A DNA stretch of 64,000 bases. Source: an uncultured Bacteroides sp. Lineage in GTDB: Bacteria > Bacteroidota > Bacteroidia > Bacteroidales > Bacteroidaceae. Numbering within the stretch: the first letter of the stretch is position 1; each line of letters starts with the position of its first letter. The stretch spans positions 62,001-126,000 of the forward strand of contig NZ_CAUFUE010000012.1 of the NCBI RefSeq assembly GCF_959029255.1, given 5' to 3'. Both the position numbers and the translations under genes were made by a program. The notes beneath the pieces were generated by a model. It was not told the origin of the DNA and searched no databases. It worked only from the letters and a program-made list of their open reading frames with translations. Below, in pieces: positions 25,347-34,060 of the stretch.

Positions 25347-26012
25347 CTATAACCAATATTTAAAACTGATACATAGCCTCATTATCCAGGAATTGAGCTT
25401 CTTGTATTCGGGGTGATAGGACTTTTCCATAATATCATGGTTCAGTTTTCCGCAATGGGCAAAGAGTACTCCTCCCTCAATGCCTATGGCGTAATTATCG
25501 TGAAATGGGTATTCTAACCCTATACTCCCGTTAATGCCCAATCCGATAGAGTTTACCTTATACGCTTGATTGGCTAGAAAACCTGTATTATGGTAATAGA
25601 CCGTTCCTAAGCCCCAATTAATATACCCCGTAAGTGGCGTAAACGCAGTCTCTTTTATGGGAAAAGACATTTGTGGGGCTAAATAGAACAGATGCGTATG
25701 TGCCGATAGATTACAACTCTCAGCTAAGTTATATTGAGAGGAGTGCATGATGTGGGAAAACACACCTCCAAGTCCCAGTGTCTTACGTTTATTATAGGCC
25801 AATGCTTGAAGTTCCCATGAAAAACCTTCTGCTGATTTCCCGAGATTGTCATGTTTAAACGGAAGTATACCTTCTGCTGATTTTGTTGCCCACACCCCGA
25901 AAGCCGCTGAAACCTGTATCCGTCTATCGGAAGTAGGATAATCGGCAGTACTCTCTTGCGCTTTTGACAGGAGAGAAGATATCAGTACTAGTATGAAGAA
26001 AATACTTCTCAT
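25347..26012 (-). CDS. Predicted outer membrane beta-barrel protein
   Basis: A 221-residue protein with signal peptide MRSIFFILVLISSLLSKAQ. The body alternates polar and hydrophobic residues with glycine and aromatic girdles (GLGINGSIGLEYPF, IGIEGGVLFAHCG) and ends in an aromatic strand WIMRLCISFKYWL, as barrel proteins do. I do not recognise a named family. It converges on the KilA-N pseudogene with eight bases between the stops, and has a possible operator upstream. Confidence 0.65.
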   Translation of the reverse strand: MRSIFFILVLISSLLSKAQESTADYPTSDRRIQVSAAFGVWATKSAEGILPFKHDNLGKSAEGFSWELQALAYNKRKTLGLGGVFSHIMHSSQYNLAESCNLSAHTHLFYLAPQMSFPIKETAFTPLTGYINWGLGTVYYHNTGFLANQAYKVNSIGLGINGSIGLEYPFHDNYAIGIEGGVLFAHCGKLNHDIMEKSYHPEYKKLNSWIMRLCISFKYWL

Positions 26013-26051
26013 TATATCTTCTAATTTATGTTTTCAGATATACCGACAGCC

Positions 26052-26081
26052 TGTCATTAATCATGACATAATACAAATATA
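26052..26081 (-). promoter_or_regulatory. -7 box and palindromic operator candidate
   Basis: A perfect TATATTTG -7 box on the minus strand (26081-26074) lies 62 bases before the barrel gene, without a good -33 box. Directly downstream of it the perfect inverted repeat TGTCAT-TAATC-ATGACA (26052-26068) overlaps the expected transcription start. A repressor or activator site is plausible. Confidence 0.4.
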
Positions 26082-26148
26082 ATGCAATATAATGAGTAAA
26101 AGTATAAAATATTGAAGTAAATACAAAGAAGAATCTGTGTTATTAATT

Positions 26149-26505
26149 TTATTCATGTTCTAGTAAGAACTGCCGTAGAATGCGTGCATGATTACGCATC
26201 GGTTCTTTGGAAGCATACAGCAGTGTTACCGTCGGGTATTTCTTTATCCCCTCTATAAACTTGTGTACAGCTTCCGACTCCTCAAGCTCTTTCTTGTACA
26301 TAGTTACGAAACCCTCCCAATGTTCTGTAGGGTTTTCGTGAAACCACTTCCGCAGTTCGGGGGAGGGAGTGATATCCTTTTCCCATGCATCATATTTCAG
26401 ATACTCCTTCTTCAAGCCGCGAGGCCACAAACGGTCTACCAATACACGGTAACCGTCCGTTGCATCAGGAGCTTCATATACCCGTTTGATATTAATCTGT
26501 GTCAT
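26149..26505 (-). CDS. DUF488 family protein (YeaO-like)
   Basis: A 118-residue cytoplasmic protein with the family signatures VDRLWPRGLKKE, DAWEKDITPSPELRKWFHENP and VTLLYASKEPMRNHA. The biochemical function of DUF488 is not established. Its start overlaps the stop of the Ric gene by four bases (ATGA), so the two are translationally coupled and probably work under the same stress. Confidence 0.9.
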   Translation of the reverse strand: MTQINIKRVYEAPDATDGYRVLVDRLWPRGLKKEYLKYDAWEKDITPSPELRKWFHENPTEHWEGFVTMYKKELEESEAVHKFIEGIKKYPTVTLLYASKEPMRNHARILRQFLLEHE

Positions 26506-27230
26506 GGCCTTTCTTTTAATTCTTCTTCCAGAAGGATGGCACGTGGAAATACGATATTGTTTTCCAGATGAATATGTTGATGCAATGCAACTTCAAAATC
26601 CTTTAGCTGTTTGAGCACTAACCGGTAACTGTTGCAGGCATCCTCAGGAACCTTATATCCGTTAGTCAGTTTTTCGATATGCCGATAACGTTCGCCTTCG
26701 GTATCATGCTCCACCATCATTACATTGATAGGGGCTTTGATGCTTTCCGCATGAAAAGGAGGAATTACCAGCTTCTCCAGTTTTGCCTTGACCATTTCAT
26801 AAATATAAGGAAACAAAACCAATTCTTCTTTGTCCAGATGAGCATTCAGGGCGATAAGTGAGTCCCTGAAAATCTCCTGCACATTGTATAAGGATGGATG
26901 TTTCTCGCCATGCACATGACACACTTTATCCAGTAATATCTCTATTTCCGGACCATGCTTGCGGATATTGCGATGATGGATCTTGAGAATATAATCTACC
27001 AATAAATCCAATGGCCAGCTCTTGAAATCAATATTTTCCGAACTTGGTGGTGTAAGAGTCTCCAAGTCCTTGATTACCTGCTCTACATCAGCTTGGGCAT
27101 TCTTGCTTGCTTCGGGTAATAAGACTGAACCGTGACAACAGAAGTCAATACCATATTTATCAAATACTTCGGCGTTGTTGAAATTATCGGCTACAATTTC
27201 ACCGACCATCATGTGCTTATAATCCTTCAT
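26502..27230 (-). CDS. ric: Iron-sulfur cluster repair di-iron protein (Ric/ScdA/YtfE)
   Basis: A 242-residue cytoplasmic protein. The N-terminal ScdA_N domain carries the FDKYGIDFCCHG motif with paired cysteines. The hemerythrin-like domain provides the di-iron ligands in KIHHRNIRKH, HLDKEELVLFPY, MMVEHDTEGERY and LHQHIHLENNIVFP. The family repairs iron-sulfur clusters damaged by nitric oxide or oxidants. ATG 27230 is chosen over an in-frame GTG at 27236 because AGGAG lies five bases ahead of it. It forms an operon with DUF488. Confidence 0.95.
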   Translation of the reverse strand: MKDYKHMMVGEIVADNFNNAEVFDKYGIDFCCHGSVLLPEASKNAQADVEQVIKDLETLTPPSSENIDFKSWPLDLLVDYILKIHHRNIRKHGPEIEILLDKVCHVHGEKHPSLYNVQEIFRDSLIALNAHLDKEELVLFPYIYEMVKAKLEKLVIPPFHAESIKAPINVMMVEHDTEGERYRHIEKLTNGYKVPEDACNSYRLVLKQLKDFEVALHQHIHLENNIVFPRAILLEEELKERP

Positions 27231-27260
27231 ATACACTCCTTTTTTTAGTTTTTTTATTTC

Positions 27261-27274
27261 CCGCTGAACAGCGG
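27261..27274. promoter_or_regulatory. Perfect palindrome ahead of ric
   Basis: CCGCTG-AA-CAGCGG lies 31 bases upstream of the Ric start. It could be a regulator site or a leader hairpin; no standard promoter was found nearby on the minus strand. Confidence 0.3.
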
Positions 27275-27351
27275 AACATTGTGTTTCATCTACAATTCAG
27301 GAGTATAGAATGTTTGAAAGATTAGTATTATTTGAGTTAACTTATCCTGCC

Positions 27352-27849
27352 TTACTTTTCTATTTTCTGGAAAGCCAACCTCTCATCCCCGTTTGCAAGA
27401 AAGATGATGCCGCAATATTGAAAGCCATGCTTCTTCAATATATATTGCAGTATACGGTTGTCCCGGTGCGTATCGGCACGCAAATTAGGAACTTGTTCAT
27501 AGCACCATTGCAGGCAAGCGGCAGCCACCCCCTTGCTGTCCTCCGTGCTGGCCAGACGATGGATGACGCCGTATGGCTGCGTATCTTCCACCCACGCCCC
27601 ATCATAAATCTGTGCGTATGTAGGGTCGTTTCCTCTGATAAAAGCAAAAGTCCCGACAATTCTTCCTTCCTCATCAACACATACGTAGCTGTTTCCCTCC
27701 TGGATATCTTTTGTGATTAATTCCACAGAAGGATAATTCCCCGTCCACTGTTTCATGTTTCCGTCTTTCCGCATGATACGTTTGGCCTGTCCGAAGATTT
27801 CCATAAGGAGGGCTATTTCCGCTAGATGCGTCTTTCTGATTGTTATCAT
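27352..27849 (-). CDS. GNAT-family N-acetyltransferase
   Basis: A 165-residue cytoplasmic protein if started at MITIRKTHLAEI; an in-frame ATG 21 bases upstream is less likely. The acetyl-CoA-binding region reads IHRLASTEDSKGVAAACLQW, a variant of the GNAT motif A in which the Q/RxxGxG/A loop is SKGVAA, followed by LRADTHRDNRILQYILKKHGF (motif B). The acceptor substrate cannot be told from sequence. It stands alone between Ric and the next locus. Confidence 0.85.
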   Translation of the reverse strand: MITIRKTHLAEIALLMEIFGQAKRIMRKDGNMKQWTGNYPSVELITKDIQEGNSYVCVDEEGRIVGTFAFIRGNDPTYAQIYDGAWVEDTQPYGVIHRLASTEDSKGVAAACLQWCYEQVPNLRADTHRDNRILQYILKKHGFQYCGIIFLANGDERLAFQKIEK

Positions 27850-27878
27850 ATACTCTAAATCCGTTATCAAGTTCTTTG

Positions 27879-27912
27879 CAAAAATAACGATAAAATTTTG
27901 GCACTACATCAA
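27879..27912 (-). promoter_or_regulatory. Possible promoter of the GNAT gene
   Basis: The minus-strand -7 box TATTTTTG (27886-27879) is perfect. The nearest TTG (27912-27910) is 23 bases away, slightly long, and overlaps the terminator of the upstream GH154 gene. Confidence 0.4.
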
Positions 27913-27926
27913 TATGCAGTGCCAAA
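27891..27926 (-). terminator. Terminator of the GH88-GH154 operon
   Basis: A 9-bp perfect stem TTTGGCACT / AGTGCCAAA with a 12-base loop follows the GH154 stop by 34 bases. On the minus strand it is followed by ATTTTATC. Confidence 0.6.
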
Positions 27927-27959
27927 TCAATCTGAAAATGATAAGATGTTATCCTGAAA

Positions 27960-29225
27960 TCAATATTCTACTTTGTAATCTCTGTGCAGCTTCTCTCCTT
28001 TCCAAGCCTTCTTAGTAGTCCAATCCTGCGGTTCATCTGTCCAGAAAGGATTATCGGCAGGAAGCCCTAATGGTAGGAAACTCAATGTAGCCATATAAAG
28101 ACTGCCTGTAGAAGTGTAACCGTCGGCGGCTTCCGGTTGATGCCCGTTGAAGCCAAGAACCAACCACCCGTTTTTATCAAAATTTTGGTCTCCTTCATAC
28201 ATATTGCGGTGTACGGCAGTCAGTGCGCAGCGTACTTGGGCAGGAGAAACATGGGATGGTAATTTTTCACGTAACGCTACATCCGCTAATGATTGGAAAG
28301 CAGCGGTACGGTAAGTCACAGAACGGCCAAATGCCGGATAAGTTCCGTCCGGGCCGATGATACGTTCACAGAACTCAGAGTGGCGAATCATACGTTGCAT
28401 CGCTTCATCCACTTCCTTTTGGCTCGCTCTCTTTTTGGTAGCCAATGTTTCTAGCATAGCCACCATCATGGGATTCAGTACGTATGCATTGTAGTAGTCC
28501 ATACTAAACTTAGAACCATCACTGTACCAACCGTCACCAACATACCATTCCTTTATTTTATTTTTGGCAACATTGATACGGAAGGGGTCGGATTGCTCCC
28601 CTTGTTGAAGCAAGAAAGCTTCCGTCAATCCTGTAAATAACAGCCAGTTGTTGTAAGCTCCCGTCCGGTCACGCAAGGCTTTGAAAGAATCTATATAGCG
28701 TTGTTTGGTTGTGTCATCCAGTGGTTCCCACAATGCTTTGGGAGCACGGAGGAAAGCGTGTACCAAATAGGCTGCATCCACAATGGGCTGTGCTTGTTTG
28801 GTGAAGTTCAGTTTGTCTGGAGAGTCCGGAGCTACTGCATTCTTCAGTCCCTTCAGGACCTCTTCACGCATTTGTTTACGGAGTTTTCCTTCGTCGGTAT
28901 CGTCATCGGGAAGCGCCAACCAAGGAGCTACTCCCGCCAATGTACGTCCGACAGCTTCCAAATGAGTAATTTCATCATAACCTTTAGGGTTTCCGCTTGG
29001 AGTTTCTATGGGTATATTTTGGTGCAAGGTTCCTTCTGCCAAGTTATGGATGACAGGGTAGGAGATTTTCCACATCAGTTTTACCCACGTGGTACGGTCT
29101 TGAGCGCCAGTGGTTACTTGTTGCTCTTTGGCTGCTTTGTCTTTCTTACTTTTGGCCTGTAAGGAAGAACCGGGCAGTATCATTAAGACGGATAGCAATA
29201 AAATGAGGTAATTTAATCGTTTCAT
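27960..29225 (-). CDS. GH154 (DUF2264) family, probable exo-beta-glucuronidase
   Basis: A 421-residue protein with a signal peptide ending near SLQAK. The whole mature part matches DUF2264: THLEAVGRTLAGVAPWLAL, DGWYSDGSKFSMDYYNAYVL, ERIIGPDGTYPAFGRSVTYR and GYTSTGSLYMATLSFLPLGLP. This family is CAZy GH154, first described as a beta-glucuronidase acting on arabinogalactan proteins; it is an (alpha/alpha)6 fold. Gene order (58 bases after GH88, same strand) suggests an operon devoted to uronic acid removal. The exact linkage attacked here is unknown. Confidence 0.85.
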   Translation of the reverse strand: MKRLNYLILLLSVLMILPGSSLQAKSKKDKAAKEQQVTTGAQDRTTWVKLMWKISYPVIHNLAEGTLHQNIPIETPSGNPKGYDEITHLEAVGRTLAGVAPWLALPDDDTDEGKLRKQMREEVLKGLKNAVAPDSPDKLNFTKQAQPIVDAAYLVHAFLRAPKALWEPLDDTTKQRYIDSFKALRDRTGAYNNWLLFTGLTEAFLLQQGEQSDPFRINVAKNKIKEWYVGDGWYSDGSKFSMDYYNAYVLNPMMVAMLETLATKKRASQKEVDEAMQRMIRHSEFCERIIGPDGTYPAFGRSVTYRTAAFQSLADVALREKLPSHVSPAQVRCALTAVHRNMYEGDQNFDKNGWLVLGFNGHQPEAADGYTSTGSLYMATLSFLPLGLPADNPFWTDEPQDWTTKKAWKGEKLHRDYKVEY

Positions 29226-29283
29226 GTTTTTTATTATAGGGATGATTTATAAAGAGTGATTTAGATTTGATTATAAGATTAGA

Positions 29284-30546
29284 TTAGAAAAGTGGTTCAT
29301 CGTTTAATAACTTATTGTAGCGATGTAGAGCTTCTATAAAATAATAATCTGCATAAGTTAAAGGTACATCAATCTCACCGCCTTGAGGAATGGCGCCTGT
29401 GCTGTGCATCAGGATGAAGTTCGCATTCTCTCCCAGTTTGGCACGATATACAGGGCTGCCTAATGAATGTAGAATTTGCTTTGCACCCTCTAAATATTTT
29501 CGGCTCTTTGCTCCTTTACTGTAAGTGCTTAACTCCACTAGAGCCGAAGCCACGCAAGCGGCAGCCGAAGCATCACGGTAGTTAATCACCACATTATTAG
29601 CGTTGGAACGGATGCCCGGTGTATAGCCTTTCTGGTAAGCGTTGAAATCCCACCAGGCTATCTTGTCGGATGGCAGATTAGGATGGTCGAGATAAAAGTC
29701 GGCCATACCCTCTGCGGTTTTCAGGAAACGTTTGTCATGAGTTTCGCGATAACACATGGTGAAACCATAAATACCCCATGCCTGTCCTCTGGACCATGCA
29801 GAGTTGTCAGAGTAACCTTGTGAAGTTTCCCCTTTGATAGGCTTACCAGTCTCCTTATCGTAATAGACAATGTGGAAACAACTGTAGTCTTTGCGTACTT
29901 GGTTCTTCATCACCTTTTCAGCATGCGAAACAGCTATTTTGCGGAAACTGTCATCGCCCGTCACTTTGCTGGCATGAAATAATAGTTCCAAATTCATCAT
30001 ATTGTCTATGATGACAGGGAAATCATAGACTTTGTCGCCATGCCAGGAGCGGAAGCCATTCCATGATTGGATTACACCTGCTTTAGGACGGAAACGCGTA
30101 CGGAGTGATTTGGCTGATTCCGTCAGAATATCCTCATACCCGGTTTTCGGTGCGAAGCGGTTGGCATTGCCGTAGCTACAATACATCATAAAACCGATGT
30201 CATGATTGTCGGTAAAGGACTTGGCAGGCTCCATCTTTTGGGTATAGACTAGTGCGGAGTCTTGCAAGGCTGTGTCTTTAAGAAAATCAGAAATGTACCA
30301 TAGACTTCCTGGGAAAAAACCAGCTGTCCATAAATAGATACTTCCTTTTGAAGGTGTACCTGCTTTTGTCATGCTATGTGGCATCACACCTCTGCCTTGA
30401 CTTGGAGTTTTTAGCATCAAATTATACTGCTTAGCGGCAAACTCCATGTTTTCATTTACAAAAGCTTTCTCTGTTTCTTGAGCTTGAACTTTACCTAAAG
30501 TACAAACTAATAAAGAAAAGGCTATCAACATTGTTTTGTTTTTCAT
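29284..30546 (-). CDS. GH88 unsaturated glucuronyl hydrolase, secreted
   Basis: A 420-residue periplasmic (alpha/alpha)6 enzyme started at MKNKTMLIAFSLL, with a signal ending near VQAQ; the longer in-frame start at 30591 overlaps the -7 box and is rejected. The two catalytic Asp are D116 (DNHDIGFMMY) and D181 (IIDNMMNLELL), with GYSDNSAWSRGQAWGIYGF typical of the family. GH88 hydrates and removes the 4,5-unsaturated uronic acid left by polysaccharide lyases, often from glycosaminoglycans. This fits the lyase-type enzyme encoded at 37590. Confidence 0.93.
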   Translation of the reverse strand: MKNKTMLIAFSLLVCTLGKVQAQETEKAFVNENMEFAAKQYNLMLKTPSQGRGVMPHSMTKAGTPSKGSIYLWTAGFFPGSLWYISDFLKDTALQDSALVYTQKMEPAKSFTDNHDIGFMMYCSYGNANRFAPKTGYEDILTESAKSLRTRFRPKAGVIQSWNGFRSWHGDKVYDFPVIIDNMMNLELLFHASKVTGDDSFRKIAVSHAEKVMKNQVRKDYSCFHIVYYDKETGKPIKGETSQGYSDNSAWSRGQAWGIYGFTMCYRETHDKRFLKTAEGMADFYLDHPNLPSDKIAWWDFNAYQKGYTPGIRSNANNVVINYRDASAAACVASALVELSTYSKGAKSRKYLEGAKQILHSLGSPVYRAKLGENANFILMHSTGAIPQGGEIDVPLTYADYYFIEALHRYNKLLNDEPLF

Positions 30547-30588
30547 GTTTTCTAAATTAAGTACGATAATGATATAATCTTCAAGTCG

Positions 30589-30596
30589 CAAAGATA
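30589..30596 (-). promoter_or_regulatory. -7 box for the GH88-GH154 operon
   Basis: A perfect TATCTTTG on the minus strand (30596-30589) lies 43 bases before the GH88 start. No -33 TTTG is present at the expected distance, as expected if an activator is needed. Confidence 0.45.
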
Positions 30597-30811
30597 GTGC
30601 ATCTTTTTATGGTTGGGGGGAGGATTTGTCCACTGTAGGAGAAATGGCTTATACTCTTGTCTTTTTAACATTTACTTTATGCTACAATTTTATCTATACG
30701 GATTATCCCCCCCCATTGGTGAAATATGTTAAAAACAAGTTGTTTGTATGGATTAGACTTATTAGGAACCTCAATTGTACAAAACTTCCCCTTATCTGTA
30801 TTCTTATTATA

Positions 30812-30819
30812 CATCTTTG
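30812..30819 (+). promoter_or_regulatory. Possible -7 box for the SusC operon
   Basis: CATCTTTG, one base from the consensus, lies 43 bases before the SusC start in the 271-bp divergent region. It lacks a -33 partner. The rest of this AT-rich region shows no other convincing element. Confidence 0.35.
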
Positions 30820-30862
30820 CAGCGATTAAACGTTTAAATCTTTAATTTAATTTTTAATACTT

Positions 30863-33800
30863 ATGAAAAAGAAGTCTGGCATAATGCTTAGTGTTCTACC
30901 TTTTTTATCTTTGGGACTTTGCGGGATATCGCAGCAAGCTGTCGCAAAAGACATGATAAAAGGAGAAGCAATAACTTTGGTGAGTTCGCTTGATGCGGAA
31001 CAACAAAGTAGTAATATTAAAGGTGTGATTTTGGACGGTAGCACTCGTGAACCTATTATTGGTGCAACTGTCATAATAAAAGGAACCAGTACAGGAGTCT
31101 TAAGCAATATTGACGGTGAATTTACCATTAAAGCTAAACAAGGTGATATCCTTTTGATTTCTTTTCTTGGTTATGAAACCAAAGAATTGAAAGTGGGTAC
31201 ATTGAAACTTTACACTGTAGAACTTGATGTATCTTCCGAACTATTGGAGGAAGTGGTTGTAACGGCTTTTGGTGTGGGGCAGAAGAAAGCAAGTATGGTA
31301 GGTTCGGTTGCTCAGGTTCGTCCGGAAGAACTAAAAGTACCATCTTCAAGTTTGAGTTCCTCTTTTGCAGGACGTCTGTCCGGTGTGATTGCTGTTCAGC
31401 GTAGTGGTGAACCTGGTGCTGATGGAGCAGATTTTTGGATTCGTGGTAAGTCTACCTTTAGTGGCGCTACTGGAGCTTTGATAATCTTGGATGGTGTGGA
31501 AATCAGTTCTACCGAATTGAATGCCCTTGATCCGGAAGTTATTGAAGGCTTTTCTATTTTGAAGGACGCTACTGCTACCGCGTTATACGGTACGCGTGGT
31601 GCCAATGGTGTAATGATTATCACTACTAAGTCCGGTAAAAATTTGGATAAACCTATTATTAATTTTCGTTTGGAGGGTGCCGTTACACAGTTGAGTAAAG
31701 TACCGGAAATGGCAGATGGCGTTACTTATATGAAGAATTATAATGAAGCAACGACACGTCCCGGTTCAGGCTCTGAGCCATTCAGTGAGGATAAAATTCA
31801 GGGTACGTTGAAAGGATTGAACCCTTACGTTTTCCCAAATGTAAATTGGTATGATGAAATGTTTAAAAAGAACGCATTCTCACAACGTGCCAATTTCAAT
31901 ATCCGTGGTGGAAGTAAAAAGATGGATTATTTTATGAGCGTTGGCGTGAAACATAGTGATGGTAACTTACGTAGCTTGAGCAAAGATTATTTTTCTTATA
32001 ACAACAATATCAACGTGACTAACTATGATTTCATCAATAATCTAAATTTACAGGCTACATCTACTACAAAATTATCTTTAGGGCTAAATCTTTCCATCAA
32101 AGACTGGAAGGGACCTAATATGAAAACAGCAGATTTGTTTGCCTTAGCAATGCACTCTAATCCGGTGGATTTTCCGGTAATGTACCCGGCTGGTACAGGA
32201 GGAATTGAGACAGAAGATATTCTTTGGGGAGACAAAGCTGGTGGTCCATTTGATACGGGATATCGTAACCCTGTGGCAGAATATGTGACTACTTATAAGA
32301 CAAATTTTGAAAGTATCGTGACTGCCAACTTTAAGATAGAACAGAAACTTGATATGATTTTGAAAGGCTTAACTTTCAATGGATTGTTCTCTTTTAAAAA
32401 TAAGTCTATTACAAATTCTTATAGACAGAGTGCTTATAATGCTTTCGAAGTCGATTCTTATGATTCCGATTCAAATGAGTATATGTTGAGACGCACGACT
32501 AAAGAATATTCAACAGTCATTAATACGACAGGTGGACACGGTGGTGAACGTAACATGTATTTGCAAGCTATGTTGGATTATAAGCACATCTTTGCTGATG
32601 TACATGATGTAAACGTTATGTTTCTATTCAATCGTCAGCAATACAATACGAATACTCCGAGTGATTTGTTTTCTACATTGCCTAAACGTAAACAGGGTAT
32701 TGCTGGACGCATATCATACGCTTACGATAATCGTTATATGGCTGAGGTAAACTTTGGTTATAACGGTTCCGAGAACTTCGCTCCAAATAACCGTTACGGT
32801 TTCTTTCCTTCATTTGCTGTAGGATATAATATTTCTGAAGAAGCTTTTTGGGAAAAAATTCGTCCGGTGGTATCCAATTTAAAATTACGTGCTTCATGGG
32901 GATTGGTCGGTAATGACGATACCAGTCGCAGTGCAGGTCGTTTTGCTTACTTGGAAGATCTTACATTGTATGGTGGCCCTGGTTATATCAGTGGTATTGG
33001 TCAAAATATAAGCTTTAGCGGTCCCAAATGGAAACGTTACTTTAATGCAAATTTAGGTTGGGAAGTTGGAGAAAAATGGAATATAGGTTTGGATATGGGA
33101 CTATTCAATGCTTTCAACCTTTCGTTTGATTTGTTCAAGGAAACGCGTAGTGATATCTTCCTGTCTCGTGGTAATACAATACCCGACTATTTGGGATTGG
33201 CGGGTGCAGCTGTTTATGCCAATTTAGGTAAGATGGAGAATAAGGGTGTTGACTTTTCCATTGATTATAACAAGCAAATCAATAAGAATTTTTTCCTTTC
33301 GTTCAAGGGTACATTCACTTATGCTCACAATACAATACTGGAAAGGGATGAACCTCCTTTTAGAGAATATCCTAATTTGTCATCAGTGGGACATTCTGAC
33401 GGGCAGTATTTGCTGTATCTTTTCAATGGACTGTTCCCGGATGAAGAAACTATCAGGAATAATCCTAAACAGATGCTGGGGTTTGAACCAATGCCTGGTG
33501 ATATCTGGTATAAGAATCTACCTAATTATGAAGGTAAGTATGATAATGTCATTGATGGTAATGATCGCATGTATGTAGGTAATCCGAAAGATCCGGAAAT
33601 AGTTTATGGCTTTGGCCCTTCGATGAAATGGAAAAACTGGGACTTTTCTTTCTTCTTTCAGGGAGTGGCAAAGACTTCCATCTTGATGTCTGGTACTGCT
33701 CCGTTCGGGAATTATTATCATAACGGGTTATTTCAGTACATTGCCGATGACCATTGGAGTACAGAGAACCCGAATCCGAATGCTAAATATCCACGTTTGA

Positions 33801-34051
33801 CGTTGCAAGCCAATGGAAATAACGAACAGGCCTCTGACTACTATTTGAGAAATGGCGCTTTTCTTAAATTGAAAAATGCTGAGATAGGTTATACGCATAA
33901 GGGGTGGCGCTTCTATGTGAGCGGTAACAACTTGTTGACTTTCTCTCCCTTCGACTATTGGGATCCAGAAATGGGTAGCGGTAACGGTCTTAAATATCCC
34001 ACTCAACGTGCTTTCAACGTGGGTGTACAAGTAACCTTTAACAATAAATAA
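30863..34051 (+). CDS. SusC-like TonB-dependent glycan transporter
   Basis: A 1062-residue outer membrane protein with a signal ending near QQAVAK. It has an N-terminal carboxypeptidase-D-like domain (IKGVILDGSTREPIIGATV), a TonB-box region ELLEEVVVTAFG, the plug domain (FAGRLSGVIAVQRSGEPG, ILKDATATALYGTRGANGV) and the 22-strand barrel ending FNVGVQVTFNN. It forms the import channel with the SusD lipoprotein encoded 9 bases downstream. The locus lacks a nearby sensor, so its regulator is elsewhere. Confidence 0.95.
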   Translation: MKKKSGIMLSVLPFLSLGLCGISQQAVAKDMIKGEAITLVSSLDAEQQSSNIKGVILDGSTREPIIGATVIIKGTSTGVLSNIDGEFTIKAKQGDILLISFLGYETKELKVGTLKLYTVELDVSSELLEEVVVTAFGVGQKKASMVGSVAQVRPEELKVPSSSLSSSFAGRLSGVIAVQRSGEPGADGADFWIRGKSTFSGATGALIILDGVEISSTELNALDPEVIEGFSILKDATATALYGTRGANGVMIITTKSGKNLDKPIINFRLEGAVTQLSKVPEMADGVTYMKNYNEATTRPGSGSEPFSEDKIQGTLKGLNPYVFPNVNWYDEMFKKNAFSQRANFNIRGGSKKMDYFMSVGVKHSDGNLRSLSKDYFSYNNNINVTNYDFINNLNLQATSTTKLSLGLNLSIKDWKGPNMKTADLFALAMHSNPVDFPVMYPAGTGGIETEDILWGDKAGGPFDTGYRNPVAEYVTTYKTNFESIVTANFKIEQKLDMILKGLTFNGLFSFKNKSITNSYRQSAYNAFEVDSYDSDSNEYMLRRTTKEYSTVINTTGGHGGERNMYLQAMLDYKHIFADVHDVNVMFLFNRQQYNTNTPSDLFSTLPKRKQGIAGRISYAYDNRYMAEVNFGYNGSENFAPNNRYGFFPSFAVGYNISEEAFWEKIRPVVSNLKLRASWGLVGNDDTSRSAGRFAYLEDLTLYGGPGYISGIGQNISFSGPKWKRYFNANLGWEVGEKWNIGLDMGLFNAFNLSFDLFKETRSDIFLSRGNTIPDYLGLAGAAVYANLGKMENKGVDFSIDYNKQINKNFFLSFKGTFTYAHNTILERDEPPFREYPNLSSVGHSDGQYLLYLFNGLFPDEETIRNNPKQMLGFEPMPGDIWYKNLPNYEGKYDNVIDGNDRMYVGNPKDPEIVYGFGPSMKWKNWDFSFFFQGVAKTSILMSGTAPFGNYYHNGLFQYIADDHWSTENPNPNAKYPRLTLQANGNNEQASDYYLRNGAFLKLKNAEIGYTHKGWRFYVSGNNLLTFSPFDYWDPEMGSGNGLKYPTQRAFNVGVQVTFNNK

Positions 34052-34060
34052 AAAGAAACT

